Source of the DNA: Verrucomicrobiota bacterium
GTDB taxonomy: Bacteria; Verrucomicrobiota; Kiritimatiellia; CAIQIC01; JAGNIJ01
Assembly: GCA_022710725.1 (NCBI GenBank)
Contig: JAKLGK010000002.1
Coordinates: 1-64,000 of the forward strand
Direction of reading: 5' to 3'
Length of the DNA: 64,000 nt
Position numbers and translations under genes: made by a program. How positions within the stretch are numbered: the stretch's first letter is position 1; every line of letters starts with the position of its first letter. Positions 42,848 through 50,912 of this stretch are shown piece after piece. The notes under the pieces are model-generated. The model did no database searches. It worked only from the letters and a program-made list of their open reading frames with translations, and was not told the origin of the DNA.

Positions 42848-42875
42848 CGCGCCATACTTTGCAAAGTATGGCGCG
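42848..42875. repeat. Perfect 28-bp palindrome with the same core, copy 2
   Basis: The core CCATACTTTGCAAAGTATGG is extended symmetrically by CGCG on one side and its complement on the other to a 28-base perfect palindrome. The exact repetition of a 20-base core within ~100 bp suggests a family of dispersed palindromes rather than a simple terminator. Confidence 0.85.
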
Positions 42876-42884
42876 GGGGGTGTG

Positions 42885-42920
42885 AAAAAAAACGCCGGGA
42901 TCCCACGGGGAATCCCGGCG
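42885..42920 (-). terminator. Rho-independent terminator of the PPIase gene
   Basis: On the minus strand a 9-bp GC-rich stem (CGCCGGGAT/ATCCCGGCG) is followed by eight T residues. It lies 19 bp after the stop of the peptidyl-prolyl isomerase gene, in the right orientation. Confidence 0.85.
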
Positions 42921-42939
42921 CTATAGATCGTGCCCGGAT

Positions 42940-44193
42940 TTACTCGGCCGGCTCGGCGGCCGGAGCATCCGCGGCCGGTTCCGCCTCGGGCTCCACCGGA
43001 GCCGCTTCGGAAGCGGCGGGCTCCGCGTCGGGCGCCGGGGCGGCTTCCGTCGCCGCGGGCGGCGGCGCCATCATCGGCATGCCCATCGGGGCGGGCAGAC
43101 TGGCCGCGCCCAGGAACTTGATTTCGGCCTTGCCCTTGATTCCGTCGATGTATTCGCGGACCGCCAATTGACGCTTCTGCGCCTTCATCCCGCGAACCAA
43201 GTCCTCCCGGACCTCTTCGAGCGTCATCACGTGCGGCTCCGCGTGCTCGCCAACCTTGATGATGTGATAGCCGAACTGCGTCTCCACGACGGGGCCTACT
43301 TCATCGACCTTCTGGGCGAACGCCGCATCTTCAAAGGGCTTGACCATGTCGCCCCGGCCGAACCGGGGAAGCGCGCCGCCTCGCGCCTTGCTGGGGCAGT
43401 CGGAATATTCCTTCGCGAGCGCGGCGAAATCCCCGCCCTCGACCAGCTTCGCGCGGACCTCGTCGGCCTTCGCCTTCGCCGCCTTCTTGGCGTCTTCCGT
43501 GGCGTCGGGCGCCACGGCGATCAGGATGTGGCTCGCCGTCACGGTCTCCGGCATGTCCATGCGGTCCTTGTGATCCTCGTAGAACTTCGCCACTTCCTCT
43601 TCCGTCGGCTCCACGATCTTCGCCGTCTGCGCCTCGACAAGCTTGTTGATGCGCAGTTCCTTGACGAATTCCGTGTCGAACTCCTCCTTGGAAATACCCT
43701 GCTTGGCCAGGGCGTCCTCCAGGGTCATGCCGGCCGGGAAACGGCCCGTGAACTCGGCGCGCGCCTCTTCGATTTCCTGCTCGGTCAATTCCACCTTCTG
43801 CTGGTCCGCTTCACCGAGCAGCAGGCGTTTCACAACCAGCGCCTCGGCGGCCTGCCGCGTGACCTGGCCGCGCATCTGGGCGATCTGCTCCGGGGGAACC
43901 TGACGCTGCTCGGCGACCTTCAGCGCGCGATCCACCTCGCGACGGACTTCGCCCCAGGTGATGCTCTCGCCGTTCACCGTGGCAATGGCCTCTTCGTCCG
44001 CGCGCTCCGGGGCGACGGAGCGGATGGGCTGACTGAACAGGTCGCCCGGCTGGGACAAATCCGCGTCGGCCTGGGCCGCCGGCTCTTCCTTCTGCCCGCA
44101 GCCCGTGAGCGGGAACGCCACCAAGGCCGTCGCCGCCAGGATCCACCGCGCCCAATGCCATGTTTTTTCGCTGTGCCGTTTCATGCTGCCCAT
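42940..44193 (-). CDS. Parvulin-type peptidyl-prolyl isomerase lipoprotein (SurA/PrsA-like)
   Basis: 417 residues if ATG 44193 is used (AGAGGAAAGG directly upstream); ATG 44184 is nearly as good. The signal peptide ends in a lipobox (FPLTGC), so it is a lipoprotein. A SurA-N-like helical chaperone region (ATVNGESITWGEVRREVDRAL) precedes one parvulin domain: ASHILIAVAP, FAALAKEYSDCPSKARGGALPRFGRGDMVKPFEDAAF and TQFGYHIIKV. The tail is rich in Pro, Glu and Ala. The family helps fold exported proteins, which fits a genome with many large secreted proteins. A clear terminator follows the gene. Confidence 0.88.
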   Translation of the reverse strand: MGSMKRHSEKTWHWARWILAATALVAFPLTGCGQKEEPAAQADADLSQPGDLFSQPIRSVAPERADEEAIATVNGESITWGEVRREVDRALKVAEQRQVPPEQIAQMRGQVTRQAAEALVVKRLLLGEADQQKVELTEQEIEEARAEFTGRFPAGMTLEDALAKQGISKEEFDTEFVKELRINKLVEAQTAKIVEPTEEEVAKFYEDHKDRMDMPETVTASHILIAVAPDATEDAKKAAKAKADEVRAKLVEGGDFAALAKEYSDCPSKARGGALPRFGRGDMVKPFEDAAFAQKVDEVGPVVETQFGYHIIKVGEHAEPHVMTLEEVREDLVRGMKAQKRQLAVREYIDGIKGKAEIKFLGAASLPAPMGMPMMAPPPAATEAAPAPDAEPAASEAAPVEPEAEPAADAPAAEPAE

Positions 44194-44332
44194 CCTTTCC
44201 TCTAGGAGTTCATCAGACAGTCTGCAGGCCGATCCGTTCAAAACGCGATACTTTGGACTTCCGGCACCCGGGTGTCAAATACCATTGCGCTGCGGCGGGG
44301 GGAGCGCTCCCTGCCGGATTCCTGCGCATTCC

Positions 44333-45340
44333 TCATGGAACCGGCCAGCGAAAGGCGCCCGTGCGCAGGAACCGGACGATCTCGGCGGCGGCCTGCTCGG
44401 TCTTGCGCCGGACCGACTCGGAGGTGTTGAACGCGTTGTGCGGCGTCAGCAGCACGTCCGGCCGGCGCGCCAGGCGCCGGAGGGCCCGCGCCGCCGGGCC
44501 GGACCGGCCGGAGCGGAACGCGACGGCGACCTCGCTCTCCTCCTCGAAGACGTCCAGCCCCGCGCCCCCCAACCGGCCTTCCTCCAGCGCCCGGGCCAGG
44601 TCCGCCGTCGGCGCCAGTTCGCCCCGCGCGATATTCACGAAGAGGGCGCCGGGTTTCACGCGCCGCCAGGCCCGGCGATCAAAGTAGCCGGCATTCCGGG
44701 CCGTCAGGTTCATGGCGCAAACGATCACGTCCGCCTCCGCGAGGCCGCGCGCGGGCGCGACATACCGGACGCCCCGGTGCCGGCGCACGATGTCCACGCC
44801 GAGCACGCGCATGCCGAGAGCGCGTCCCACCCGGCAGATTTCATGCCCGATGTTTCCGACGCCGACCACGGTGAGGGTGCGGCCCCGGCCCTCGCCGCCG
44901 GTGAGTCCGTCGCGGTGAAAGGAGGCGAATTGCCGGAGTTGCCGGGGGAGGCGGCGGAGGAGGGCCATCCACAACAGGGCCGCCTGCTCGGCGACGGCTC
45001 GGACGCAGTAGCGGGGCAGGCACCCGCAGGGCAGGGGGCGGCGGACCTCCCGGCGGTAACGCTGGAGATGGTCGTAGCCGGTGCTGCGCGCGAGCACGCC
45101 GGCGAGCCGCGGGGCCCAGGCCGGCGGGATCACCGACTGGGTGCGGATGCTGATGAGCGCGGCCGGCGGGACGGCGTCGCCGCTCTCCTGAATGGTCCGG
45201 TCGGTGAAGACCGCCCGCACGCCCCGGGGCAGCCGCCCGCGGAGCCCCTCGGCCTCCTCGGCAAAGGCCTCGTAGAAGGCCGCGTCGACGCGCCGCCGGC
45301 GGCCTCTTCTTTTCGCGGTTGTTTTCCCTCGTCGCGCCAT
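44333..45340 (-). CDS. D-isomer-specific 2-hydroxyacid dehydrogenase family protein
   Basis: 335 residues. The NAD-binding Rossmann motif is VVGVGNIGHEICRVGRALGMRVLGVD. The catalytic-domain signature NIARGELAPTADLARALEEGRLGGAGLDVFEEE carries the usual Arg region, and LLTPHNAFNTSE supplies the active-site His. The substrate-binding N-terminal part is less typical (basic start, RTQSVIPPAWAPRLAGVLARSTGYDHL), so the substrate cannot be predicted; lactate-, phosphoglycerate- or erythronate-type activity are all possible. It diverges from the channel operon at 45449 with a ~108-bp gap. Confidence 0.85.
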   Translation of the reverse strand: MARRGKTTAKRRGRRRRVDAAFYEAFAEEAEGLRGRLPRGVRAVFTDRTIQESGDAVPPAALISIRTQSVIPPAWAPRLAGVLARSTGYDHLQRYRREVRRPLPCGCLPRYCVRAVAEQAALLWMALLRRLPRQLRQFASFHRDGLTGGEGRGRTLTVVGVGNIGHEICRVGRALGMRVLGVDIVRRHRGVRYVAPARGLAEADVIVCAMNLTARNAGYFDRRAWRRVKPGALFVNIARGELAPTADLARALEEGRLGGAGLDVFEEESEVAVAFRSGRSGPAARALRRLARRPDVLLTPHNAFNTSESVRRKTEQAAAEIVRFLRTGAFRWPVP

Positions 45341-45348
45341 TTAGTCCA

Positions 45349-45377
45349 TTGACTTGAATAGCCCCTTGGGGGATGAT
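45349..45377 (+). promoter_or_regulatory. Possible sigma-70-type promoter for the channel operon
   Basis: TTGACT (45349-45354) and GATGAT (45372-45377) are separated by 17 bases, leaving a leader of roughly 65 bases before ATG 45449. The -35 is a good match and the -10 is weak. GAGGTG six bases before the ATG is a good ribosome binding site. Confidence 0.35.
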
Positions 45378-45448
45378 ACACAATCTTAATAGAGCGATTC
45401 CGCGTGGCCGCGGGATCGCCGTGAATATCGCTCCACTCGAGGTGCGCC

Positions 45449-46960
45449 ATGGCGGAAGAAGCAGCAGACGGTGTAACCGAGCTGTCCGAACCGGAACTCC
45501 AGATCATCAAGGGCGCGCGGCCCAGCACCGACGCCAACGTGATGATCCAGTTGCTCGTGGGAGTGGTGGGCACGCTCATTGTCGCTTTCTCCGTCTTTCC
45601 GCTCAAGGGTCACGCTAACCAGGCGCTCGCTTACATCTATGCGCTGATCAATCAGCGCGGCCCCATTCAGTACATCGAGCTGTTCATGGCGTGGATGGTG
45701 GCCGCCCAGATCTTCCTGAAGTCGCGCATCCTGAAGAAGCAGTCGCGCACCTTCATCGAGAGCCCGGTGGATTCCAGCATCGACCTCAACGACGACGTCC
45801 ACGTCCAGGAACTCCGCAAGCGCATCGTCGCCAACCCCCTCTTCACCGAGAGCATCGCGTTGAGCCGCATGGACCGCATTCTCGCGCTCTGGCTGGCGAC
45901 CAAGGACGTCGGCCGTATCTCCGGGTGGGCCAGCTCGGAGTCCGACCGCGACACCTCGTCCTCGGACTCGTCCTACGCCCTCTCCCGCGTGCTGATCTGG
46001 GCCATCCCGATCCTGGGGTTCATCGGAACGGTGCAGGGCCTCGGCTCGGCCGTGTCCGGGTTCGCGGACTTCCTCCGGAGCAGCGCCGAACTGTCCGCCA
46101 TCAAGGGCGCCATCGGCAACGTGACCATCGGCCTCGGCGTCGCGTTCGACACCACGTTCCTCGCGCTGATGCTGGTGACCTTCCTCATGTTCCCGCTCTC
46201 CTCGCTGCAGCGCCGCGAGGAGACGCTGTTCGTCGAGATCGACATCTACCTAGACGAAGTGCTCATCTCGCGGCTGCCCTCGCCCGAGAGCAAGCCGATC
46301 GTGATCGAGAACCTGGAAGACTCCATCGAGGCCGCCTTCCGCCGCTACATTCCGGACCCCGACCGCTACGACGAGGTGTTCACCCGGTCCATCGAGAAGG
46401 CCGCGGCCAGCGTGGAGCAGAAGTTCGACAGCTTGAGCCAGAACTACGTGTCCACCCTGCGCGGCTTGAGCGATCACCTCTCCAACAGCTTCGGCACCGT
46501 CGGCGACGCGATGGAGACCGCGCTGCGCAAGGTCACCGCGGACCTGCGGGCCCAGGAAGACGCCGTCCTCGAAAGCCGCCGGAAGCTGGCGGAGGAGGAG
46601 GCCGGCCGCATGAAGGGCGTCTTTGCCGGCGTGAACGACGCCGTGGTCAAGGCGGCCAACGAATACACGCGCAGCGCGGACGCGCTCACGAGCGCCACCC
46701 GCGAGAGCTCGGAACAGTCCATCCAGGCGGCGCGGGAGCTCGTGACCCGGATGAGCGAGGTGCGCCAGCTGGCGTCGGGCATCCAGGACCTCTTCAAGAT
46801 CCAGCAGGCGATGGAAAAGAGCCTGTCCGGCATCGCGGCGTCCGCGGAGTTCCGCACCGCGCTGGAGGACCTGCGCAAGCACCTGACCACGACCGATGCG
46901 CTGGTCAGCCGCTTGAGCCGTCCGCGCGTGATCACCCTCCGCGAGGAAACCAGCGGTTGA
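45449..46960 (+). CDS. MotA/TolQ/ExbB-type proton-channel subunit with long coiled-coil tail
   Basis: 503 residues. Two membrane segments lie in the first 95 residues (MIQLLVGVVGTLIVAFSVF, IELFMAWMVAAQIFL). The channel pair follows: ~180-205 (VLIWAIPILGFIGTVQGLGSAV) and ~222-252 (NVTIGLGVAFDTTFLALMLVTF). P-I-L-G-F-I-G-T-V is the family hallmark. The remaining ~240 residues are predicted cytoplasmic helical coiled coil (EKAAASVEQKFDSLSQNYV, SSEQSIQAARELVTRMSEV), far longer than in TolQ or ExbB and more like ZorA. The family uses ion flow to drive envelope or flagellar work together with an ExbD/TolR/MotB partner; two such partners lie downstream at 49067 and 49745. Confidence 0.87.
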   Translation: MAEEAADGVTELSEPELQIIKGARPSTDANVMIQLLVGVVGTLIVAFSVFPLKGHANQALAYIYALINQRGPIQYIELFMAWMVAAQIFLKSRILKKQSRTFIESPVDSSIDLNDDVHVQELRKRIVANPLFTESIALSRMDRILALWLATKDVGRISGWASSESDRDTSSSDSSYALSRVLIWAIPILGFIGTVQGLGSAVSGFADFLRSSAELSAIKGAIGNVTIGLGVAFDTTFLALMLVTFLMFPLSSLQRREETLFVEIDIYLDEVLISRLPSPESKPIVIENLEDSIEAAFRRYIPDPDRYDEVFTRSIEKAAASVEQKFDSLSQNYVSTLRGLSDHLSNSFGTVGDAMETALRKVTADLRAQEDAVLESRRKLAEEEAGRMKGVFAGVNDAVVKAANEYTRSADALTSATRESSEQSIQAARELVTRMSEVRQLASGIQDLFKIQQAMEKSLSGIAASAEFRTALEDLRKHLTTTDALVSRLSRPRVITLREETSG

Positions 46961-46996
46961 TGCCCCTGACTCGCGCCATTCGGCGGAGTATCGGCG

Positions 46997-49033
46997 ATGG
47001 CCAGAAACATCACAGCACCGAGGCGCGTGTGGCGGCGGATGGCCGCGGAGCTGGCGCTGGCCGGGCTGCTGCCGCTGGCCGCGTCGGCGCAGGTCGTCGA
47101 CTCCGGCAAGAACGAGTTCACCTTCCAGGTCAAGGCCCGCGGGCTGAAGAACCCGGAGGGCATCGCTCTCCATCCCGCCAACCGCGAGATCTACGTGGCC
47201 GAGCGGGGCGCCAACCGCATCGTCGCCCTGCGCGGCGGCAATCCCGCCCCCGTCATCGAAAGCGGATGGACGGTGGAGACGAATTACCCGAAGTGGGTGA
47301 TCAATAAGAGCCGCCCCCGGGAGGCCGTCGAGCGCGGCCAGCTCCAGAGCCCGGGCGCGATCACGTTTTCCACGAACGCGCACCTGTTCGTGTGCGAGCA
47401 GGCGCCGTGGGGCCGGGTGCTGGAGTTCATCCCCAACGAGGCGGGCCAGTACAAGACCGCGCAGATCGTCGGAATCCCCTGGCTGGACAAGCCTTACGTG
47501 TGGGAGGACATCAAGGTCGCGGACGACGGGCGCATTTTCGTGGCCGGCAACGACAGCGGGGCGCGGGGCGGGCTGACCTTCGGCGTCGTCCTGGTCCGGG
47601 ACGTCGCCGGCGACTGGTGGGTGGCGGACTACGGGCCGTTCATGAATTTCAGCGGGGTGTACCTGTCGAAAAAACAGGACGTGGTGGTCATCGGCGAGCG
47701 GCCCGAGGGCGGCATCGTCTGGTGGGATGCCGTCCGGCACCTGCCCATCGGCATGGCGGACAACCTCACCCCGCAGTCGGAGATCGAGGGCGTGGCGCTG
47801 CTCGGCAACGGGGCCATCGTGCTCGCCCAGCGCGCCAGCACCAAGGGCAAGGACGCGAGGCTGCTGGCCCTCGATCCGACCAGCGGCTCGATCAAGCAAC
47901 TGGTCGAGGGGCTCGATGCCGTCGGGGCCGTGACCCTCGTCCCGGAGACCGGCAACCTGCTGGTGACCGATCCCCAGGCGGGGGTGCTGGCGGAATGCGC
48001 CGCGAAGACCCCGGCGCCGGCCGGCGAGTACCTGATCCAGCGGTCGCTCGAGGGCTACGAGATCGCGACGGGCTTCACGCCGCGGTCCTCGCCCGGATTC
48101 CTCCGCAGCTTCTTCAGCCAGGCGGGCGTCGGCCTGGACCAGCAGACCACCAAGGGCTCCGGGTCCGGGACGGACGAGGGCGAGGGCGGCGGCGGCATGG
48201 CGGTATCGGTGTCCCTGCGGGATTTCTCCAGCAAGCTGCCGCTGGTGGCGGGCAAGGTGAAGGTGATGGAGGCGGCCAGCGTCAATGCCGAGGACCGGGA
48301 CCCGGTGACCGAGGTCAATTTCGTGCTCCTGTTCCCGGGCCGCATGATCATGAGCGGCGAGTACGCCACGCCGAGCATGAGCTACTTCGCGGCCACGCAC
48401 AAGAGCGGCAAGATCGAGCAGACGAAGGAATTGTTCACCGGCATGGCGATGGACCAGCGCGTTCAGGGCGAAGGCTGGACCCGCATCGGGAAGGCCGGGG
48501 CCATCAGCGTGCCGCTGGTCACCTGCAGCATGCAGAAGCGGGAAGAGGGGATGGAGATCAACCTCGTCTTCCTGGGCGTGGGCCTCTACGACGATTACTA
48601 CCTCTCGCTCTTGAGCGGGGTGGACGAGGAGACGGGGACGCTGGTCGTGAACGATGTCCGGGGCTCCCGGCGGGTATACAAGACCTCCTTCCGCGAGATC
48701 GTGAACGACGGGTCGGAGGTCAAGAACCTGGTCGTGGCGGGATTCGACCCGAAGGAAAAGATCGGCGTCGGCTGGCTGAACATCGGCCAGTGGCCGGTGG
48801 GCTCGTACGTCGGGCTCGGCGAGATGCAGTCCGGCGCGTTCCAGGGCGTCAGCGAGGACCTGGCGCGGCTGATCGAGCGCAAGCAGATGGAATGGCGCGC
48901 TACGGAAGTCGGCGAGGAAGCGCCGACCTCCGGCGAGCCGCCCGCGGAGGAAGGGACGCCGGCGCCGGAGGAATCCGCGCCCCCGGCGGAGAATCCCGCG
49001 GAGGCCGGCGCGACGGAGGCGGCCACGCCGTAG
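46997..49033 (+). CDS. Secreted beta-propeller protein inside the channel operon, paralogue 3
   Basis: 678 residues from ATG 46997 (GGAG eight bases upstream), with a signal peptide ending LLPLAASAQ. Propeller-like blades include NPEGIALHPANREIYVAERGANRI and VGAVTLVPETGNLLVTDPQAG. The unnamed C-terminal domain begins near 404 (VSLRDFSSKLPLVAGKVKVM, DPVTEVNFVLLFPGRMIMSG, INLVFLGVGLYDDYYL), matching the two proteins at 39005 and 40764. The tail is rich in Pro/Glu/Ala. Gaps of 36 and 33 bp to its neighbours place it in one transcript between the ExbB-like and ExbD-like genes. This suggests it is the extracytoplasmic part worked by, or sensing for, the channel. Confidence 0.82.
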   Translation: MARNITAPRRVWRRMAAELALAGLLPLAASAQVVDSGKNEFTFQVKARGLKNPEGIALHPANREIYVAERGANRIVALRGGNPAPVIESGWTVETNYPKWVINKSRPREAVERGQLQSPGAITFSTNAHLFVCEQAPWGRVLEFIPNEAGQYKTAQIVGIPWLDKPYVWEDIKVADDGRIFVAGNDSGARGGLTFGVVLVRDVAGDWWVADYGPFMNFSGVYLSKKQDVVVIGERPEGGIVWWDAVRHLPIGMADNLTPQSEIEGVALLGNGAIVLAQRASTKGKDARLLALDPTSGSIKQLVEGLDAVGAVTLVPETGNLLVTDPQAGVLAECAAKTPAPAGEYLIQRSLEGYEIATGFTPRSSPGFLRSFFSQAGVGLDQQTTKGSGSGTDEGEGGGGMAVSVSLRDFSSKLPLVAGKVKVMEAASVNAEDRDPVTEVNFVLLFPGRMIMSGEYATPSMSYFAATHKSGKIEQTKELFTGMAMDQRVQGEGWTRIGKAGAISVPLVTCSMQKREEGMEINLVFLGVGLYDDYYLSLLSGVDEETGTLVVNDVRGSRRVYKTSFREIVNDGSEVKNLVVAGFDPKEKIGVGWLNIGQWPVGSYVGLGEMQSGAFQGVSEDLARLIERKQMEWRATEVGEEAPTSGEPPAEEGTPAPEESAPPAENPAEAGATEAATP

Positions 49034-49066
49034 GGGCCGCCCGACAGAAAAAGGACGAATTCGAAC

Positions 49067-49738
49067 ATGGGCAAGAAGACCCGAGGCGCCGCCACCGACT
49101 TCTCGTCGTTCATGTGCGTGATTCTCATGCTCATCGGCGTGCTGATGCTGCTGCTGATCATCAACGTGCTGACGATCATCAGCAACCCCGAGAACGTCAC
49201 GATCAGCGCCGTGATCAAGGGCGCGCTCTACGCGGAAAAAATGGCCTCGGATGAAGACCAGGGCCTCATGCTGGTCCCGAAGTTCGGCAACAAGTACAAG
49301 GACCCGGTGTACGTGGACGTCTTCGGGGACCAGATCGTGATCTATCCCGAGCAGAAGATCGTGCCGGTCGTGGACCTGGAGCGCTCCGGCAACGCCTTCG
49401 AGCGGCTGCTGAACGCCGTGGCCTCCAAGAAGGATGAGCGCTACATCGTCCTCCTAGCGCGGCCGCGGTCGGCCCGCGTCCTGCGCCGGCTGCGCACGGC
49501 CATCCACGATCGCCAGATCGACCTGGGCTTTGAGCTCTACGAGGAAGGGCGGACGGTCGAGGTGGCCGAGGCCCTGCCGGCCCCGGAAGAGGTGCCGGAG
49601 GAGACCCCGGCGGCCGAGGGAGAGCCGGGCGCGGAGCCCGTCGAACCGGCGGTCGCGCCGGAAGCCCCCGTGGCGCCGGCGGAAGAGCCGGCCCCGGCCG
49701 CGCCGGCGGTGTTGCCGGCTCCCGGCCCCCAGGAGTAA
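49067..49738 (+). CDS. ExbD/TolR-like subunit A, membrane Asp replaced by Cys
   Basis: 223 residues with a short cytoplasmic start (MGKKTRG) and one N-terminal membrane helix (SFMCVILMLIGVLMLLLIINVL), followed by an extracytoplasmic domain and a Pro/Ala/Glu-rich tail of ~55 residues. Aligned without gaps to its neighbour at 49745, residue 17 is Cys where the neighbour has Asp17. That Asp is the residue ExbD/TolR/MotB proteins use for proton transfer. The RxLRRLRTAIHDRQIDLGFEL stretch resembles the ExbD periplasmic fold. A role as a structural partner of the Asp-bearing subunit is inferred. Confidence 0.75.
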   Translation: MGKKTRGAATDFSSFMCVILMLIGVLMLLLIINVLTIISNPENVTISAVIKGALYAEKMASDEDQGLMLVPKFGNKYKDPVYVDVFGDQIVIYPEQKIVPVVDLERSGNAFERLLNAVASKKDERYIVLLARPRSARVLRRLRTAIHDRQIDLGFELYEEGRTVEVAEALPAPEEVPEETPAAEGEPGAEPVEPAVAPEAPVAPAEEPAPAAPAVLPAPGPQE

Positions 49739-49744
49739 CAGACC

Positions 49745-50377
49745 ATGGGTAAGAGAGAACGAGGCATGTCGGTCAACCTGGACTCGTTCCTGGACTTGAT
49801 GACCTGCATGCTGGGCGTGCTGATCCTGATGATCCTGCTCACGGGCATCGACGCCTCCCAGATCAAGGTCCTCGTGCCCACGCCCATGGAGCAGCCCACG
49901 GACAAGAGGCCGATCTTCATCGAGTGCCGCAACAACGAACTCTTCCTGGTGCCGATCGAGGACATCACGCGCATGGTATACGACGAGATGGGCGCCCTGG
50001 CGGAGAAGGCGAAGGGCGACCAGGCCGCCTTCGCGCAACTGCTCGAGACCGCCACCGTGAAGACCGAATCGCACGAGGTGGACCTGGCCTTCGCGCTCAT
50101 GAGCCAGTTCGCGCTCACCTCGCTCCCCGGCGTCAGCGGGTACAAGCTCGAATCGGTCGCCCGTGAAACCGCGCAGGACTGGTTCGGGAAGATATTGAAC
50201 GGGATCAAGAAGGACGAGGAGATGATCACCTTCCTCGTGCGCGACGACAGCTTCATCGTCTTCAAGAAGGCCCGCGCCCTGGCCTGGCTGCAGAACATCC
50301 AGGTCTCCTGCGAACTGCTCGACGTGACCGAGCCCATCAAGTTCGGGCTCGGGGGCCAGCGCTCCATGGCGCAGTAG
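49745..50377 (+). CDS. ExbD/TolR-like subunit B with conserved membrane Asp
   Basis: 210 residues, 6 bp after subunit A, with AGGAG in the end of that gene. The start MGKRERG mirrors subunit A. The membrane helix reads NLDSFLDLMTCMLGVLILMILLTG, with Asp17 at the position of the proton-carrying Asp of ExbD/TolR/MotB. The extracytoplasmic part ends in an alpha/beta region (MITFLVRDDSFIVFKKARALAW). A rho-independent terminator follows, so this is probably the last gene of the core operon of four. Confidence 0.8.
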   Translation: MGKRERGMSVNLDSFLDLMTCMLGVLILMILLTGIDASQIKVLVPTPMEQPTDKRPIFIECRNNELFLVPIEDITRMVYDEMGALAEKAKGDQAAFAQLLETATVKTESHEVDLAFALMSQFALTSLPGVSGYKLESVARETAQDWFGKILNGIKKDEEMITFLVRDDSFIVFKKARALAWLQNIQVSCELLDVTEPIKFGLGGQRSMAQ

Positions 50378-50384
50378 GGGGGGG

Positions 50385-50412
50385 CGCGGCCGAGGGGCCG
50401 CGAGCCCTTTTT
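50385..50412 (+). terminator. Rho-independent terminator of the ExbB-propeller-ExbD operon
   Basis: A 7-bp GC stem (CGCGGCC/GGCCGCG) with a four-base loop, then AGCCC and five T residues, beginning 8 bp after the last ExbD-like stop. It marks off the four-gene unit from the YkgJ-like gene that starts right after it. Confidence 0.75.
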
Positions 50413-50419
50413 ATTCGTG

Positions 50420-50740
50420 ATGAATCCTGAACCTTCCCCCTCGTTCGACTGCCTCCGCTGCGGCGCCTGCTGCCGCTGGCCGGGCCATGTCCTGCTGGCC
50501 GGGGACGACATCCCGCGCCTGGCCGCCCATCTCGGCATTTCCGAGCGGGATTTCATCGGGCGATACGCCGTCCTGGCCTCCAACCGCCGGCAGTTGAGCC
50601 TGGCCGAGCAGCCCGACGGAGCCTGCGTCTTCCTCGAAAACAACGCCTGCCGCGTCTATCCGGACCGCCCGGCCCAGTGCCGCGCTTTCCCGCTCGGGTG
50701 GTCCGTGCCCGGCTGTCCGGCGTGCCCGCCGGCCGGGTGA
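50420..50740 (+). CDS. YkgJ-family Cys-cluster (Zn/Fe-binding) protein
   Basis: 106 residues from ATG 50420; an adjacent GTG at 50417 is possible. The family pattern is complete: FDCLRCGACCRWPGHV at the N-terminus, then CVFLENNACRVYPDRPAQCRAFPLGW. These eight or so Cys residues are thought to bind zinc or an iron-sulfur cluster. There is no signal peptide. The biochemical role of the family is largely unknown. It starts only 8 bp after the operon terminator, so read-through expression with the channel operon is possible. Confidence 0.8.
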   Translation: MNPEPSPSFDCLRCGACCRWPGHVLLAGDDIPRLAAHLGISERDFIGRYAVLASNRRQLSLAEQPDGACVFLENNACRVYPDRPAQCRAFPLGWSVPGCPACPPAG

Positions 50741-50912
50741 ACCGGGCGTCGCGCGGTTTGCGTAACGTCCTTTCCCTTTCTCACTTTCGCGTTGTCCGGC
50801 CGCGTCACTTTCCTACTTTAATTGTTTGTCAGGCTGGGTCGTCTTCGATAGAGTCACTCGTTAAGAAGCGGGGAAATATAACGGGCAGCCACGGCTTCCC
50901 GTTGCGGACAAG

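Noticed and set aside
45449..50377. Zorya-type defence system (ZorA/ZorB).
   Set aside because: The ExbB-like protein has a ZorA-like coiled tail, but the partners are ExbD/TolR-like without an OmpA-like peptidoglycan-binding domain, and no ZorC, ZorD or ZorE gene is nearby.
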